Part shown: positions 35,265 to 48,460 of the stretch, piece after piece | Position numbering within the stretch: position 1 is the first letter of the stretch | Layout: each line of letters opens with the position of its first letter | Origin: Drosophila miranda | Taxonomy: Eukaryota > Arthropoda > Insecta > Diptera > Drosophilidae | Direction: 5' to 3' | DNA length: 64,000 bases | NCBI RefSeq assembly: GCF_003369915.1 | Contig: NW_022881603.1 | Location: 31,741,522-31,805,521 of the forward strand | Program-made: the position numbers and the translations under genes | The notes under the pieces: model-generated | Told to the model about the DNA's origin: nothing | The model's input: only the letters and a program-made list of their open reading frames with translations | Databases searched by the model: none

Positions 35265-36995
35265 TCAGAGTATGTCCGGTGTGTGTGTCTCGTCGTGCGT
35301 GTGTTGCAGCAGTCCCTTGCGCTCATCCGGACCCGTACTGTGCGCTATTTCCATGCTCGCCGGCTCCGCAATGGCGTCCGCATACATCGATTCGTATACG
35401 GGATTGGCAAAGTTCCCCTGCAAAAGAGAGATTTAAGTGAATTTATAGACACACCTACTGCACAGATAGTGTACGCACCTTATCATCTTCGGTGGAGAAT
35501 GTGGGTGGCTCATCGGCATCCCCGCGATACATGGCATTGGTGAGCATTATCTCCACGTTGTCCGTCAGACGAGCATGCGAGAATGGCTGCGCTATGCGAT
35601 GTTTCCTGCAACAAAGAAAATGCATTAGATCACGACGCCGAGTGGGAAGGAGAGGAAAACTCACTTGAGGAAATAGATAGCACCAGCGAAGAGGGCCACC
35701 ACCAGCAGAGTCACAGACAAGATGACCGCCAACATGGAGAGCACGCTGCCCGAATGCGTGAGTTCCTGGTCGCCTTTCAAGGCACCTTCCGCACTGTCCG
35801 TCAGACATGGCACCACCTTCTGGGCCCCGCAGAGGCACTCATTGATGGAGCTACCTGGACGGCAGACGTTGCACTCTCCGCCGACGTAGTGCGGCGGCAG
35901 TTCGCAGGCATTTCCCTGCCACTCGCCAATGCAGCTGCAGTGGGACGTACTCGTCCAGGTGGCAGACGCCCCCGTTGGCACAGTACCGTATGCAAGGATT
36001 GTCCTCCAGCACGAACATAGTACAGAAGTCTCCGTTCCTCTGATCCGTGCAGTTGCACATGGCCACGCCCTTGATGACGTGACAGGTGCCGGCGTTCTGG
36101 CAAATGATGCCCGTGCAGGGATTCCTGACGGGCACCTGCGATGCCTCGCAGAATCGCGGTGGATCGGAGGTCAAGCAGATATCCATCTCACAGCGCCTGC
36201 CATAGTAGCGTGAGGGGCAGATGCAGTTCAAGTAACGGCCACGCTCCGAGCAGGTTCCTCCGTTTTGGCAGTAGTCCCGACACGAGCTGGACTCACAGTG
36301 CTCGCCGTAGAAGCCACTGGGACACTTGCACTGCCGCTGGCCCTTCGACCCAATCACGCAGGAGCCTCCGTTCTTGCAGAAGTCGGCGCATTCGTTGATC
36401 TCGCACCGCTTGCCCGTGTAGCCGTAGGGACACTCGCATTGCGACGTTCCGGTCAGCGTCTCGCGGCAGACGCCTCCGTTCTCGCACGTGAGATTCAGGC
36501 AATGCTCGCACTGCTCGCCCACAAACATGTCCGGGCAGCTGCACTTCATGCCCTCCGTTTCGGAGATGAGGCAGGAGCCGCCGTTGTGGCAGCGGCTCTG
36601 GCAGGCCGGCAACGAGGTCTCGCAACGGTCGCCCGACCAGCCGGGCGTGCAGGTGCACTTCAGTGGCGGCGCATCCAGCGATCCCGGCAGCTGTGGTGCC
36701 ACCGTACACAGGCCATAGTTGAGGCAGTGGCCGGAGCAGCGATAGTGCTCGCACAGTTCGCCCTCGAACTGTGGCTGGCAGAAGCATTTGGGCACGTGGT
36801 TCACGATCTGGCAGGAGCCCAGATTGCACTGCAACGGACAATAGTCGGGCACATCGGCGTGGGCCTTGCACAGTGCCTCGTCGGTCATCACATAGCCCTC
36901 GGCGCACTTGCAGCTGTAGCCCCTGGCCGATTCGGAGGAGAGAATGCAGAGGGCCTTGTAGGCCTTGCAGGGATCCTTGAGGCAGGGATTGCTTA
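35265..36995 (-). pseudogene. LRP1: LRP1 C-terminal block: nine EGF repeats, membrane segment, cytoplasmic tail
   Basis: Exons are 35665-36995, 35479-35605 and 35265-35417, with consensus splice sites and matching phases. The first encodes nine EGF-like repeats with C-x-NGG-x-C patterns. A net one-base shift near 35945 in the ninth throws the membrane segment (about 35670-35750, [20 protein letters not shown]) out of frame. The tail contains [15 protein letters not shown], where vertebrate LRP1 has an NPxY endocytosis motif; here the proline is alanine (NAMY). It then has [10 protein letters not shown], which keeps the second NPxY. The stop is TGA at 35265-35267. Confidence 0.88.
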
Positions 36996-37060
36996 CTGGA
37001 GGAAGGACAACAGATGGCTGTGAAGAATGATCTGATAAATACTGAAGGATATCCACTCAC

Positions 37061-38466
37061 TGTTTCGGTTCTGTTTCATGGGATGCAGGATGCCAATGTC
37101 CGAGGAGCGATAGCCCTTCAGCAGGTAGGTGCCATTGTCGTTGCCGAACTTGTTCATCTTGATGATGCTCTGGTCGTACAGCTTAATGTACAGATAGTCC
37201 TCAAACACATCGATCTTCTGCGGCTTCTCGCGAATGCCGAAGCGTCGCACAACATTGCGGTCCTTGCCATTGAGGCGGCACGTCTCGATGGTGCCCTTGC
37301 GATAGTCCGCCCAGTACAAGCGACCCGTGGGATAGTCCATCGACAGGCTGATGGGCCAACCCACATCCCGCTCCACCAGACTCTTCTTGTTGTTGCCGTC
37401 CAGGGAGGCCACCAGAATGCCATTCTCCAGCGTCGACCAGATCATAATGCGCGATTCGGGCTCCAGGACAATGTCCGTGGGATTCGTGCCGGTTGACACC
37501 AGGGAGATATACTTTTTGCCCTCAATATCGGTGGCAAGGATCTTATTGTGCCGCGAACCGATTATGTACACACGCTGGGTGATCCAGTCCACGGCCAGAG
37601 ACTTGGGATCGTCCAGTTCTGGGATCTGTAAAGCAAAAAGGGTTTAAAACAAAGAACGTGCTCCATGCGTATCCGCGCTTACATTAAATGCAGTCAACTC
37701 TTTGAGATCACGAGGCACACGCACTCCGGCCGCCTCCACATGGGGCGTGGCAATCTTCATGGTGTGCACCTTGCCATGGTGCGAGTCGATCCAGAAGAGC
37801 AACATGTCCTTGGGCCTGATGAGGATGTCAAAGACATCGATCTACAGGCTGTCCGTCTGGAAGAAGCCCACCACAGTGGTGCCCTTCTGCTTGGAGGCGA
37901 GCAGCAGTATCTGATCTGGTCCGGATGCCAGGCAGGTGGCGTTCTTCTCCGCCCTCTTGTGGTACCTCTCCGCACACTTGCAGTTGAAGTGGCCCGCCTT
38001 CTTCTCGATGCAAATCTGAGAGCAGGTGCCAAAGCCACAGACCGGTGGCTGGCAATTTTTCTCGTCGGAGCCGTCGATGCAGTTGTACTGGCCGTCGCAG
38101 CGGAAGATCATCGATATGCAATCGTCGTTCTCGCACTGGAACTGATTGTGCCGGCACTTGGGCAGCGCCGCACACACCTGATCCGACTCGTCATCGTTGG
38201 TGCCGCAATCGTTGACGCCGTCGCAGAGGGCCGAGTTCCGTATGCAGATCAGGTTGTTGCACTTGAAGGCGTTCGTGTGGCAGTGGACGTGCGCACAGGT
38301 GGCATAGCTCTCGTCGCTGCCGTCCGGGCAATCGTCCCAGCCATCGCACTTCCAGCGCGACATGATGCATTTGCCGTTGCCGCAGCTAAAGTGATCCGCC
38401 GGACAGGTGCAGTTCACCTCATCGGAGCCATCGGGGCAGTCGTCATCGCCGTCGCACTGATATTGG
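37061..38466 (-). pseudogene. LRP1: LRP1 block: LDLa modules, EGF, last YWTD propeller (nonsense codon)
   Basis: Exons 37061-37625 and 37683-38466. The larger begins with the end of one LDLa and three full LDLa modules (CDG...D..DGSDE), then an EGF-like domain and the start of a propeller. A TAG at 37842-37844 follows TDSL and the same frame continues [12 protein letters not shown], so this is a point nonsense mutation. The smaller exon carries LYWADYRKG and related YWTD repeats. Confidence 0.88.
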
Positions 38467-38527
38467 CTGAAAGGGGATGGAAGGGGCATGAAAGGAGGAT
38501 ACATTTCGGAATCTAAGTGCTACCCAC

Positions 38528-40993
38528 TTGTTGATGCACGTGTTGAAGGCCGCACACTTGAACTGATTCGACTTGCAGGTGATGTTGCAGTTGATCTCGT
38601 CGCTGCTGTCGTCGCAGTGGATCTCCCCATCGCAGCGGTAGTTGTGCTTGATGCACTTCCCGGTGCCGCAGCGGAACTCGCTCTCCGAGCAGTTCCTCAT
38701 CTGGCAGTTGAGCTCATCGCTGCCGTCACCGCAATCGTTCTCGTAGTCGCAGCGCCAGCGTCCGGGAATGCACTTGGAGTTGTTGCACTTGAAGTACGTG
38801 GGATCGCAGGTGGCCTTCGAGGTGAAACAGCTGGCTGGCTCGTCCTCGCCATTCGGGCAGTCGTGCTCGTCGTCACAGCGCCAGGCCAAAGGAATACAGC
38901 GACCCGAATCGCATCTAATCAAAGGATTGAGTTCTTGCAGTCAGCAAAGGGACATTTGGGAGGCTACTGTGGAATACTCACTGGAAATCGTTGGGTCCGC
39001 AGGAGACATCGTCGCAGTTGGCTTCATCGGACTTGTCCGGACAATCGATGTCGCCATCGCACACCCACACGTAGGTCATGCAGCGATTGTTGTCGCACTG
39101 GAACTCATCCTTCTTGCAGACCAGCGGTGTGCATCCGGCCTCATCCTCGCCGCCAGGACAATTCCTGACCCCATCGCAGCGCTTCACATTGTCCACGCAG
39201 AAGGCACTGGAGTTGGCGGTGGCGCCGCACTTGAGGTGCGTGTCGAAGCAGGTGAACTTGTCGCAGTTCAGCTCGTCCGAGCTGTCGCCACACTGGTTGA
39301 CACCGTCGCAGATGTGGGCCGGATGGATGCACTTCTTGTTGGCGCACTGATACTGGCCCGGCTCGCAGTGGAAGGGCGGACAGGTGTCCGGCTCGTCGCT
39401 GCCATCGCCGCAGTCGTCCTGGGTGTCGCAGCGCCAGTAGATCGGAATGCACTTGTACGTGTTGACACACTCAAAGTGGGCGGCCGTGCAGTTGGCCCGG
39501 CAGGTGCGTCCGTCGTCGGCCAGTATGAAGTTGGTGGGGCAGATGCACTTGTAGTAGGGCGCCTCCGGGGAGAGAACGCACAGCGTCGAGCAGTTGGCCG
39601 AGAGGCAGGGATTGCCACTGACCGGCTGCTGCTGGCGGTACGGATGGAAGACGCGCAGATCCATCGGCCGGTGGATGGTGGTGAGCAGCGTGGAGCAGTT
39701 CTGGCCGCTGTACATGTGGCAGTACTCGATGGACTTGGTCTCCCAGTCGGACCAGTAGATACGCTCCTCCCACACGGCAATGGCGAAGATGTGGTGCAGA
39801 TTGAGGCCCGGATTGAGGCTCCTGGCCATCAGCAGGCGCGTGTGATTGCCATCCAGATCGCTCACCGAAATGGTATCCTCTCGGGCATCGCCCCAGAAGA
39901 GCTGCTGCGTCTCAAAGCTGATGGTCAGGGCATTGGGCCAGCCGAGATTCTTGCGGATGATCATCCGCGGATTGGAGCCATCCATGCCGGCCTTGCCGAT
40001 GTGCGGTTTGTCGCACCAGTCCGACCAGCAGATGTGCCTCTGGTACGGGTCCAGGGCAATGCCTCGCGGCTCCCGCAGATACTCGCTGATCAGCACCTTG
40101 CGATACTTTCCATCCAACTGCGACACCTCGATGGTGTCCAGACCCTTGTCGCACCAGTAGAGATTCTTGGCCACCCAGTCGACGGCCACGCCGTCGGGAT
40201 TCTTGAGCATCGTCTGATGCAGCGTCTGCGTCCTGTTCTCCGCCGGACAGTGGCGCTTGATGGTGCCCACGGTGCTGGTCACGTCCGACCAGTACAGGCA
40301 CTGGCTGTCCCAGTCAAAGTCCAGCGCCACCGCATTGGACAGCTCGTTGGTCAGTATGGTGCCGTTGCCCTCCATGTTCACCTGTCGCATGTAGTAGCGA
40401 TTGGAGAAGATCAGCTCCATGGACACATTGCTGGTGGCCTTGCACGTGTGATGGTCGACCAGGGCATAGCCCTTGGCGCAGATGCACTTGTAGGAGCCGT
40501 ACGTGTTGACGCACGTCTGGGAGCAGGGCTGCTGCTCGTGACACTCGTCGATGTCCGTGCAGAGGTGCGGACTCTTGGGCAGCAGCTTGTACCCGGGCCG
40601 GCAGAGGCACTCGTAGCCCACCACCTTGTCGACGCACTCGTGCTCGCAGATGTCCGGTATGAGGCACTTGTTCACGTTGCACAGCTCCTCGTCCGAGAAG
40701 TCGGCGCAGTCGTTGCGCCTGTTACACAGCAGATCCGCGCTGATGCACGCCCCGTTCTTGCAGCGGAAGTCGTCGGTGCCGTTGCAGCCGCGCGTGTGCG
40801 CGCACAGGCTGGCCATCTCGTCGGACCCGTCGCCGCAGTCCATCTTCCCGTCGCACGTCTGATTCTTCAGTATGCAGTGCCCGTCCTGGCACTGATGCAT
40901 CTGCGTGCCGCCCCTCACAGCCCTCGTACTCGTCATCGCCGCCCGGGCAGTCCTCGTCGCCGTCGCAAACGTACTGCGAATCGATGCAGTTAC
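38528..40993 (-). pseudogene. LRP1: LRP1 block: LDLa cluster, YWTD propeller with EGF (frameshift)
   Basis: Exons 38528-38914 and 38982-40993. Order: two LDLa modules, calcium-binding EGF pair, six-bladed YWTD propeller ([34 protein letters not shown]), EGF, then seven or so LDLa modules continuing into the small exon. One extra G in the run at 40911-40914 shifts the frame just after DEYEGCE, so everything after it is out of frame. The long plus-strand frames opposite these exons are antisense shadows. Confidence 0.88.
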
Positions 40994-41069
40994 CTGCCGG
41001 ATGGGAAGATCGATAAGTAAATCGGATTTCAGAAGCGGAAAAGGTTCCCGAAACGGGGCATGTACTTAC

Positions 41070-43800
41070 CGCTGGTGCAGAGATGGGCCGGTGGTGGACA
41101 GTCGGGAATATGGGCGATTCCGCCGCACTGGGGCCCCTCATCCTCGCCCCCCTGGCCATCGCTGCCGATGGGGCAGTCGCGTTCGCCATCGCACACCCAC
41201 TTTTGGGTGATGCAGCGGCCGGAGCTCTTGCACTGGAACAAATGGGGACGACACGCCCGACTGGAGCACTGCGGGCCCTCGTCGGCATTGTCCTCGCAGT
41301 CGCTCTTGCCGTCGCACTGCCAGCTGGCCGGAATGCAGCCATTGTCGCAGGCAAACTGATTGCCATCGCAGGCCCGGCGGCAGCCCAGCTCGTCGCTGCC
41401 ATCGGGACAGTCCTTCTCGCCATCGCAGCGCCAGGAGCCGGCTATGCAATTGCCACTGGCACAATGGAACTGATCCTCGTCGCAGCTGGTGCGATTACTG
41501 CAGTCCAGCTCGTCGGTCCCGTCCGGGCAGTCGGAATCGCCGTCGCACCGCCAGCTGGGCATAATGCAGATCGTGCTGTTCTCGCAGTGCTCGAAGGCCA
41601 TGTCCCCGCTCTCGCAAGGCCGCGGCGGGCAGGACTTCTCGTCGCTAAAGTCGCGGCAGTCCTTCATGTTGTCGCAGAGGAACTTGTTCGAGATGCACTC
41701 CACGCTGGCGCAGCGGAACTTGTCCGGCTGGCAGGAGCAGAGCATGGCGGACTCGTCGCTGCCGTCGCCGCACTGCTGGATGCCGTCGCAGGTGTGCTCG
41801 TGGGCGATGCACCGATGGTTCTGGCACATGAAGTGCATGACCGGGCACTGCCAGAAGATGCAGTAGCTCCGCAGCTCGTCCGATCCGTCCAGGCAGTGGG
41901 TCACATTGTGGCACGTCAGCTCCATGGGTATGCATTCGCCGGAGCGACAGGTGAACTGCGACTTGCCGCAGTTGGTATTGACGGGCGCAATGCAGCGACG
42001 TCCGTCGGCCGCGAGGACTCCCTGGGTGCAGTGGCAGCTGGCCAGGCCGCTCTTGTTCAGAATGCACACATCCTCGCACTGGCCGTTGAGGATCTTGCAG
42101 CGATTGGCCTCACAGTTGATGCTGCTGTTCTGCACCGCAATGATGCCCATGGGTCGGGTGACGTGCTCCCGGAGGAAGAGGACATCGGTGCCGGTGTACT
42201 TGTTGGCCCGCACCACCGCATGCAGCACCCAGTCCGTCCAGAAGAGCAGGTCCCCGTAGACGGCCATGGCGAAGGCGTGCTTGGGCGTCGAGTGGGCGAG
42301 CACCACGCGAATCCTGCCGTCGTAGTTGGTGCACTCGATCTTGTCCAGCCGCGCATCGGCCCAGTAGAGCTTCTGCTCCTCGAGGTCCAGGGTCAGGGCA
42401 TTCGACATCTTGATGTCGCTGCGGATGATCTTCTCGGTGCCATAGCCAGTCAGGTAGGCCCGCTGTATGCTGGGCGACTCCTCGTTCCAGCTCGTCCAAT
42501 AGATCATCCCCAGGCAGGGCTCCACGGTGATGCCGCGCGGCTTGTCCTTCGGCTGCAGACTCAGCACGGTCTTCACGTGCAGCAGATTCTGCTCCGAGTG
42601 CTGCGAGAGATGGATCAGCTCGAGGCTGCGCACTGCCGCATCATTGTTGGAGGTCCAGAAGAGCTGTTCGTTCACAATGTCGTAGGCCAGACCCTCCACG
42701 CGGCCCTGCTGGGCCACCAGCACCCGCTGGCCGCTGCCATGGAAGTGCACCTGATTGATGGTGCTCAGCTGCACGTCCGAGTAGTAGACCAACTGCTCCT
42801 CGTAGTTGTACGTAATGGCGATCACGTTGCGCATCATGCTGGTGTTCGAGATGAGCTGTACGGGCCAGTTCTTGTTCGCGTGCTCCGTCATGTGGATGCT
42901 CTCGATGTTGCTGCGGTAGCTGAAGAGCAAAAAGTTCTCGTACGGCTCGCAGCTCAGTCCGTCCGCTGCCAGGTGGCTCTGCGCACAGGCACACACCACA
43001 TTGGTGCCGTTGTACAGGCACAGCTGCTCGCATCTTCCGTTGCTCTGCTCGCACGGGTTGTTCCCCTTTTGGATGCGCTTCGAGTAGATCTTCAGGTCGC
43101 GGATGGCGTCCTGCTTCGTCTGGAGGACGAGCTTCGACTGCGTAAGATTGGACAGCGGAGCCACCTTGATGGCTCCCTCGTTGTACTTGTTCTCCGCCCA
43201 ATAGAGATAGTCCCCCATCTTGGCCAGGGCCACCGGATTGTTGAGCGTCTCGTTGAGCAGCTGCTGGCGCAGATTGCCATCGTAGTCGACCTTCATGAGG
43301 GCATCCGGATGCTGTTCGCACCAGTAGACCTTGGTGGGCTCAATGTCCAGGACGAGGCTGCCCACCGCCCAATTGGTGCGCGTCTGGTTGACCAGGACGA
43401 ACGGCTGACTGCCGTCGAGGCCCACACGGCCGATGTGCTGCTGTGTCACATAGAAGAGCAGTCCCTGCAGCGGATCCACGGCCAGGACAGTGGGCTTCTC
43501 CACATTGGAGACCACCACATACCGATGGCTGCCATCTAGGCGCGACACCTCGATCAGATTCCACTTCGTATCGCTCCAGTAGATGTTCCCCGCCACCCAG
43601 TCGATGGCAATGCCTCCGAGCCAGTCCTGTTGCTTGTAGCCCGCCAGATTGATGGCCTCCAGAATGGTCTCCCTCTGGGTTCCGTCGCGCCTCACCCGCG
43701 AAATTCTGCCCACTTCGTTGTCGCCCCAATAGAGCATATCCGTAGCCGCATGGTAGTCGATGAAGCTCGCCGAGCTGACCCGAGAGATGGGCACCAAAGC
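41070..43800 (-). pseudogene. LRP1: LRP1 block: two YWTD propellers and about eight LDLa modules, frame intact
   Basis: A single 2.7-kb exon, the longest intact stretch of the gene. It opens with YWTD repeats ([18 protein letters not shown]), an EGF ([12 protein letters not shown]), a second propeller ([24 protein letters not shown]), another EGF, and then a row of LDLa modules each with C-D/N...D..DGSDE calcium sites. Consensus GT and AG at both ends; no lesion was found here. Confidence 0.9.
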
Positions 43801-43862
43801 CTACAAAAAGAACGCAAAGGATTAGCTTCTGTTTGTGTGTATCCAAAGATCGAGTCCCCTAC

Positions 43863-45927
43863 CGATTGCGGTGGAGTGGGCTGATCCGCTGGATCGACAA
43901 TTTCCACGCCTTGCAGCACATCAATCGAGTAGAAGATGAACTCTGCCCGCGGTATGCAGCGTGTGGGGTTGTGCGGCTCCACATCATAGCCGAGGGCACA
44001 GCGTCACACGTGCTCCGTGGGGGAGATGGCCAGGCACAAATGCTCACAGCCGGCACAGGTGTTGGTGCCCGTCTGGGCATCCGCATAGAACATCTTCATG
44101 CTCTGAATGCTCTCTGGAAGAAAACAGTCACGAAGTTATGGATGGAGGAGAAGTAGTACTCCTGGTGTACTCCTTACTTGTTTTGACCCTCAGGAAGGAC
44201 ATGTTGGAGCAGGCCTCCTTCTCGCGTAGTACAGTCGCTGCGCATCAAAGTCCATGGTGAGGCTCTGCAGGGTATGCTCGTGCTCGTAGATCAGCAGTCG
44301 TCCCGACCCATCCAGATTCGATTGCTCCAACTGCCACAGGCTGGCATCCGGTGCCGAGTGAATCCAATACATTTTGCCACTGCGCGAGAGAGGGAGAGAG
44401 AGACTCTTAGAAGGGGTGCTTCCAGGCAGGCGAGTGGTTTGCTTCACTTACTTGGCCGGATCCAGGGCTATGCTGTCCATATTATGGGCTATGCACCATA
44501 TTGAGATCCTCGTGAATGTGGCTCACGTATTCACCCTTCAGGTTGCTCGCCAGAATATTGCAACGGATCTGGCCCGAGGAGAAGTACATGTGGCGGGCAA
44601 TCCAATCGATGGCGAAGCCATACGGCTTCTCGATGTTCGTATTGATGATGGGCTCGATGAGGCCATTGGATATGCCAGCGCTGGATATCTCGTTCTGCTG
44701 AATGTCCGACCAGAAGATGCAGCCTTCATCCACCAGGAAATCAATGCGTTGCGGTGCCACCAACTGCGGATAGAGATAGATAGAGAGGTAGAGATATCTC
44801 GATTATTTGTGGGAGAGTACAGTACTCACCCTCGGGGATTGTCGGATGGTGGGGATCGTATGGTGATTCGGCTGATGAAGATCAATGCCACGTATCTCAT
44901 CGACCATCACAAAGAGTAGCACCTGCTCGTTGGGCACACAGTTGCGCTCATCGCTTGGATCCAGCCGCATCACATGCGGACACTCGCACTTGAAGGTCCC
45001 CCGCCCGCTGAGCAGGCACAGATGCGAGCAGCCGCCGTTGTTGTCGCCGCAGGGATTCCGTTCCCAGGGCTGGCGACTGGAGTGGAGCACCTGTATGCCG
45101 AACGGCTGGGATTGGGGGCGCTGCAGCACCTGGACATCGCTGCCGTTCCACTTGTTGGCTCGAATGACAGACATCGTCCGCCAGTCCGTCCAATACACAT
45201 AATTTTCGAACACCGAGATGGCAAACGGATGGGAGAGTATGTCCGCCTGGCGGAGCACCACATGGTGCTCGGAGCCATCGTACTTGATGCTGCTGATCGA
45301 CTTGGACTTGGCATCCACCCAGTAGACACGTTTCTGGGTAAAGTCCAGGGTCAGGCCGTTCGGCCAGCCGGTGCTCAGCTGCCAGCTGGTGGAGATGATG
45401 CGCCGGTCCTCGCCGGCCATGGAGGCCCGCCCGATCCGCGGCGAGTTGTCATCCCAGTCGGTCCAGAAGAACAGACCCTCGCGTAGGTCCAGCGCTATGG
45501 CTCGAGGGCTCTCCATGCTGCCCGCAATGAGGGTGCGTCGGAAGCTGCCGTTCAGTTTGGCCACCTCGATCTGGTCGAGGTTCGAGTCGATCCAGTAGAG
45601 ATTCTTGCCCACCCAGTCGACGGCCAGGCCCTCGGTCGTGGAGAGGCCAGAATGGATGACGGCCTCCACACTGCGCAGGCTCTCGTCCACCAGTTCTCCC
45701 CTGTAGATCTTGTCGTCGATCACATCCGTCCAGTAGACCTCCATGCTGGACTCGTTGCTGTACAGAAAGTCCAGGGCAATGATGTTCCTCAGCGACGTGT
45801 AGAACGTGCCCACCGCCATTGTCTTCAGGTTGATGCCCTTGATGTCCTGCCGATTGGTGAATATCACGTACGGTTCGTCGGGTGCGGTGCTCTTGCACGT
45901 GAATTTGTCGTAGGCGAGGTCGAATCC
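43863..45927 (-). pseudogene. LRP1: LRP1 block: YWTD exons up to the retrotransposon insertion
   Basis: Exons 43863-44113, 44178-44379, 44462-44763 and 44830-45927. The last is cut by the LTR element at 45928. It holds a full propeller and an EGF ([14 protein letters not shown]). The smaller exons show three lesions: TGA at 44004-44006 replacing an EGF cysteine, a shift near 44222 after LYYA, and one extra base in the GGG run at 44486-44488 before NMDSIALDPA. Confidence 0.85.
45924..45927. repeat. Target-site duplication ATCC, left
   Basis: ATCC here and at 56845-56848 flank the TGTAAC...GTTACA element inside an LRP1 exon. Removing one copy and the element restores a continuous LRP1 reading frame. 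Confidence 0.9.
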
Positions 45928-48383
45928 TGTAACGGTTGCGGTTGGACAATACCGATGCAAAATAGGTTATCGCTATGGTGCTCGGATATCGCATGCAATA
46001 ACCTTGGGCCAATTATCGCTGCAGGGCATAGTATAGTTGGGGTGGGTGCAAGCAAGCTCGAGGTAGGGAACAGCTGAGCTGAGCTGCCGTAAGTGCTGTG
46101 CAGCGCATCGCAACGGAGCTTTCGAAGCCGAGCTTTAAGATCGGTAAGCTCTTATTTAAGCAGTGCAAAAGCACCAGAACGTTCTCTTTCGAAAATTTGA
46201 ATCTGTGCAGCCGGTGGCTATCTCCGCGTCGGTAGCAAATATATAACTAAATCGACCACGTGTAAGCCCAAAAGAAAAGAAAAGTAACCCAAATAAGTGC
46301 CACAAAGACAAACCGAAAAGAAATAAAACGGAACGGGGAAAATCCCACACGGTGGGCGCGCCGAAAAAATCGGTCGAAAATTAATAATCGTGCGCCGAGA
46401 AAACTGGCAAGAAACTACCCTGGCGAAAAGTGCATATTTGCCTCGCCTCGCCAGCAAGTGTTGTTCTTGTTGCAAACCCGTGCGTCCCGCAGCTCTGCCA
46501 GGAGAACCCAACGCTCGTGTCTCCGTGGAAAAGTCCGAAAAACTGGTATGTTACAGTGCCCTGTAGGGAAAAGTTAGATTTTTTTCTTAGCCCTCGTGGT
46601 TTTGGTTCTGTTTCGCCCATAGGGCCCTGGCCCCGAGCGGTAGCCACCCGGCTCTCCCCAAAGTTCTGCCCCACCCACACCAAACTCCCACCCTTGACGG
46701 GAGTACTCTTCGGAGTCGACCTTGGTGTGGGGCGGAGATTTTTTGTCCCTTTTGGAGTCGTTGAAGCATCCACCTGCCCGGCGACATAACCTCCACCGGC
46801 CATCACCCTGGCGCCATATCTAACGTACGCGCATAGAGGGCATAGAGGGCATAGAGATCACCCCCCCCTATGCGCCGCTAACTCGCTGTCTGCGACGGCC
46901 TAGAAGACGCCGCCACGGATCCGGACCCAGATTTCGTAGCATAGTGTAGTTTTAATTGTAATTTTTTTTGGTTCCTTCTGAGCACTTATATGACTATGTA
47001 ACTTTCCTTAACTCTGCGTCACAGTCCTACCTCGATAGGCGGGAATGTGAAAGTTCTCAAAGCGGAATTTATTTTTTCGGGTTGGGGACCGAAAAACTTA
47101 ATCATAAAGTAACAGACTACAAAAAACAAAAAAAAAAACAAAAACAAAAAACCTTTTTCATACCCCCCCTATTTACCAATCCCCCTCCGCCCTGGGCACA
47201 CATTAACATGGTTTCCACAGCTCCACAACGAAAGGCGCCTTTCAGCGAGGGACCACTGTATTAAAGCCGTAAGTGACCCAATTTCAATTTTCTCCTTTGC
47301 GCCTGTCTTTGTCAAAACCTAAAACGCATGAGCAGCGTCCAGCCGCTGCTGATAAGAGAGCGCAACGCTTGCGTTCCACACGCTCGAAGCTTTTCGGTCT
47401 CTTCGGTGCCATTCTGCTAAGCTTGCCTTGCTCGCATTCCCTGCATTCTTTTAATGCATGGAAACGTAGCCAAGCTATACACTAACCAACATAGAAAAAA
47501 ACATCTCCTCAACCCAGAAAAAAAAAATAAAATAAATTTATAATGTTTAATTAAATTTCGTTTTGGCTCACCATTGCTGATCGCTGGTATGACCCCCGCT
47601 GCTGTTGAAAATTTTTTTTGATTTTTATTTTTTTTCCTTTATACATACCTAGTTTACTTATTTCGAATATCCTATATTATATTCCTATCTTTTCTATTTA
47701 TACTCCACCGTTTATATATACCTATATCTATAAAATTTTTTTTTCTCCTTAGGGATTAAGCCTCCTATTTTTTTTTCATTTCACTCAAATTTTTCTTAGT
47801 TGCCTGCTGATTGTAGTTTAATACTTGTGTTATTTTTGGAAGTGAAACTTGGTTTGCTAGGTTTTGATTGAAGCAACATGTTTATGATGAAGTACAACGA
47901 AATATATTGAATGTTATTAGCAATGAACATGGAGTAGACTTATAATTTCCAAGGGACAGGGTGACGTAATGGGGTAGGGTAAGAATTTTAGGGATTTCCA
48001 GAACCTTCGCACCACTGGAAATCATGGAAGGGTGGGTATAGAATCGTGTGGGTCGACTTCCATCGCAAGACCTCACGCCCGCGAGAGTTTGGAACACGCC
48101 GACGAAAGCCACTAGTACTTTTCGGGTAAGCCCTATGATTGTGCCATTTAATGTCCGTTATGCTCGGAATAGGCATAGTGTTGTTTTCGGAGTTCGCTCC
48201 CGGTAGAGTCACGGGATTCTAAAAAATTTAAAGTTTATGTAGTAGGAGTCGAGACGCGGTCAAACGAACCCCCCAAGTTACCGAATGAGCACGGAACCAA
48301 AGAATCCCCCCCGGCCGTGACCTCGACATCCCCTCCAATCCATCCCCTACTCACGGATAGAAATATATCGTGGAAATGTTACA
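45928..48383 (+). repeat. 5' LTR of Osvaldo-like element
   Basis: It starts TGTAACGGTT and ends GGAAATGTTACA. A TTATTTAAG TATA-like box lies near 46150 and AATAAA near 46321. A CATAGAGGG triplet repeat (about 46832-46855) and T/A-rich tracts are also present. It is nearly identical to 54388-56844. Its internal ORFs are repeated in both LTRs but show no recognisable domain. Confidence 0.93.
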
Positions 48384-48391
48384 AAATTTTT

Positions 48392-48409
48392 TGGCGCCCA
48401 ACGTGGGGC
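48392..48409 (+). other. Primer-binding site (tRNA-Lys type)
   Basis: TGGCGCCCAACGTGGGGC begins eight bases after the LTR end. It is complementary to the 3' end of animal tRNA-Lys including CCA, the primer used by Osvaldo and some other elements. Confidence 0.8.
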
Positions 48410-48460
48410 AGGTTTTTTTTTCAATGCTAGCTACTGTCTACCCCCAGTTGGCCGCGAGGG

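Noticed and set aside
38768..41020. 750-codon plus-strand open frame
   Set aside because: It is antisense to LRP1 exons rich in LDLa and YWTD codons. The protein is Val/Ala/Leu-rich with no domain, and the opposite strand is unmistakably LRP1.
41083..43539. 818-codon plus-strand open frame
   Set aside because: Antisense shadow of the long LRP1 exon 41070-43800; codon bias on the other strand explains the lack of stops.
46381..46806. 141-codon minus-strand ORF inside the Osvaldo-like LTR (repeated at 54841)
   Set aside because: It is present only because both LTRs are identical; no domain, no start context, and the region is LTR regulatory or R-U5 sequence.
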